Program-made: the position numbers and the translations under genes
Notes under the pieces: generated by a model
Databases searched by the model: none
Told to the model about the DNA's origin: nothing
Seen by the model: only the letters and a program-made list of their open reading frames with translations
DNA from: Halalkalibacter hemicellulosilyticusJCM 9152
GTDB lineage: Bacteria; Bacillota; Bacilli; Bacillales; Bacillaceae_D
Reading direction: 5' to 3'
Length of the DNA: 64,000 nucleotides
NCBI RefSeq assembly: GCF_000513115.1
Contig: NZ_BAUU01000010.1
Location: 62,001 to 126,000 of the forward strand
In this document: positions 63,167 to 64,000 of the stretch, piece after piece
How positions within the stretch are numbered: the first letter of the stretch is position 1
Layout of the letters: each line of letters begins with the position of its first letter

Positions 63167-63916
63167 ATGAAAAGTAAAACAGGGGTATTACTAGGGCGTT
63201 TAATGTGCAATATTATGCGCAGTCCAGATACAATTATTACGGTGGCGATTACACCGATTATGATGATGCTACTGTTTGTCTACGTATTTGGTGGCGCCAT
63301 CGAAACAGGTACGGATAACTATGTCAATTATTTATTGCCGGGAATCTTGCTAATAGCGATTGCATCCGGAGTAGCTTACACGTCCTTGCGTCTTTTCACA
63401 GATGTAAAGAGTGGGCTGATGGCACGTTTCATAACCATGCCGATTAAACGCTCATCGGTATTATGGGCTCATGTGCTAACCTCACTTGTATCTAATGCAC
63501 TTACTGTCGTAGTGGTTATTCTTGTCGCACTCTTAATGGGGTTCCGTACCAATGCAAATATACTGGAGTGGTCAGCGGTAGTTGGGATACTCGTGCTGTT
63601 TACACTGGCGTTGACATGGCTGGCAGTCATTCCAGGATTGACGGCAGGATCTATGGAAGGGGCTACAGCTTACTCATATCCGCTGATCTTCCTGCCGTTT
63701 ATTAGTTCGGCATTTGTCCCGACTAAAACTATGCCTAAAATTGTCCGCGTGTTTGCTGAGAATCAGCCTGTAACTTCAATCGTGAATTCGATTCGTGCCC
63801 TTTTGTATGAAGGGAATGTAGATCACGATATTTGGATCGCACTTGCCTGGTGTGTCGGTATAATGGTCATTGCTTACTTGATTGCTAGTAAAGTATTTAA
63901 ACGCCAGTTAGGGTAA
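63167..63916 (+). CDS. ABC-2 type exporter permease (DrrB/LieB-like)
   Basis: A 249-residue membrane protein with six hydrophobic segments. ABC-2 features: DTIITVAITPIMMMLLFVYV, FGGAIETGTDNYVNYLLPGI, SGLMARFITMPIKRSSVLWA and FLPFISSAFVPTKTMPKIVR, and ENQPVTSIVNSIRALL. It starts at the base after the ATPase stop, so both are made together. Likely exports a hydrophobic toxic compound. Confidence 0.92.
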   Translation: MKSKTGVLLGRLMCNIMRSPDTIITVAITPIMMMLLFVYVFGGAIETGTDNYVNYLLPGILLIAIASGVAYTSLRLFTDVKSGLMARFITMPIKRSSVLWAHVLTSLVSNALTVVVVILVALLMGFRTNANILEWSAVVGILVLFTLALTWLAVIPGLTAGSMEGATAYSYPLIFLPFISSAFVPTKTMPKIVRVFAENQPVTSIVNSIRALLYEGNVDHDIWIALAWCVGIMVIAYLIASKVFKRQLG

Positions 63917-63975
63917 GTAGTTCCGTAAGGGTCTAAACCAAAATTGAATTGCGAAAAGAGTATAAGATATTGTTG

Positions 63976-64000
63976 TTGACAGACTTAAAAAATTCGTATA
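63976..64000 (+). promoter_or_regulatory. Possible promoter cut by the window end
   Basis: TTGACA at 63976-63981 with TATA starting at 63997. The -10 region runs off the edge. Confidence 0.3.

Overview
The window is a chromosomal segment of a low-GC, spore-forming member of the Bacillaceae. Long blocks follow the Bacillus subtilis gene order: yusI-gcvH-yusG, metNIQ-yurZ-sufCDSUB, yunFDC, yunB-lytH, lipA-yutCDEFGH, hom-thrCB, yutI-yutJ-yuzB-dapF-yutM-yumC-ndh, yuiBCD, bioY, and alaR-alaT-yugI-yuzA-yugJ-pgi-yugN-yugO. Spore genes (CotF-like coat proteins, yunB, lytH, yutC, yutH, a Spo0E-like phosphatase, a SplA-like protein) confirm an endospore former. The acidic linker of the TRAP binding lipoprotein and the lone futalosine-pathway gene mqnE would suit an alkaliphilic or halotolerant relative rather than B. 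subtilis itself; that placement is inference.

Layout. 1-0.6 kb: two coat genes (minus). 0.7-5.5 kb: yusI, gcvH, yusG, then an SAM (S-box) riboswitch in front of metNIQ, then yurZ. 5.7-11 kb: the complete SUF iron-sulfur operon. 11-11.9 kb: decayed gene fragments at a synteny break. 11.9-20.8 kb: yunF/D/C, an HD-GYP protein, thyA-dfrA, yunB, lytH, lipA, yutC. 21-31.8 kb: yutD to thrB, an orphan splA-like gene, yutI, yutJ. 32-41 kb: yuzB, dapF, mqnE, a Spo0E-like gene, yutM, yumC, ndh with a Rex operator, yuiBCD. 41.4-44.5 kb: a TRAP transporter behind a cre site. 44.7-49.2 kb: lipoprotein, BirA-controlled bioY, RDD protein, HU, YihY, PH-domain protein, luxS. 49.4-59.9 kb: isochorismatase-like hydrolase, alaRT, DEAD-box helicase, yugI, yuzA, yugJ, pgi, yugN, a KtrA-like RCK protein, yugO, a small membrane protein. 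60.0 kb: tRNA-Ala(GGC). 60.6-63.9 kb: an accessory module with a PadR repressor, three tandem DUF1048 proteins and an ABC-2 exporter. It looks like the Listeria lftRS and lieAB loci joined into one.

Iron-sulfur biology recurs: the SUF operon, lipA, mqnE, the NifU-domain protein yutI, the A-type carrier yutM, and a winged-helix regulator with a cysteine-rich tail at 23.0 kb.

Three further patterns stand out. (1) The intergenic regions are crowded with short palindromic repeats of at least three families (A, B, C), about one per 4 kb. Several are fused to stop codons of minus-strand genes, and one B element sits inside an A element between 6-bp direct repeats. (2) Three conserved genes (metN, yunF, yumC) each carry a one-base deletion, more likely sequence error than true decay. 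(3) Three genes (yunB, a small protein at 21.9 kb, splA-like) have their Shine-Dalgarno sequence built into a hairpin.
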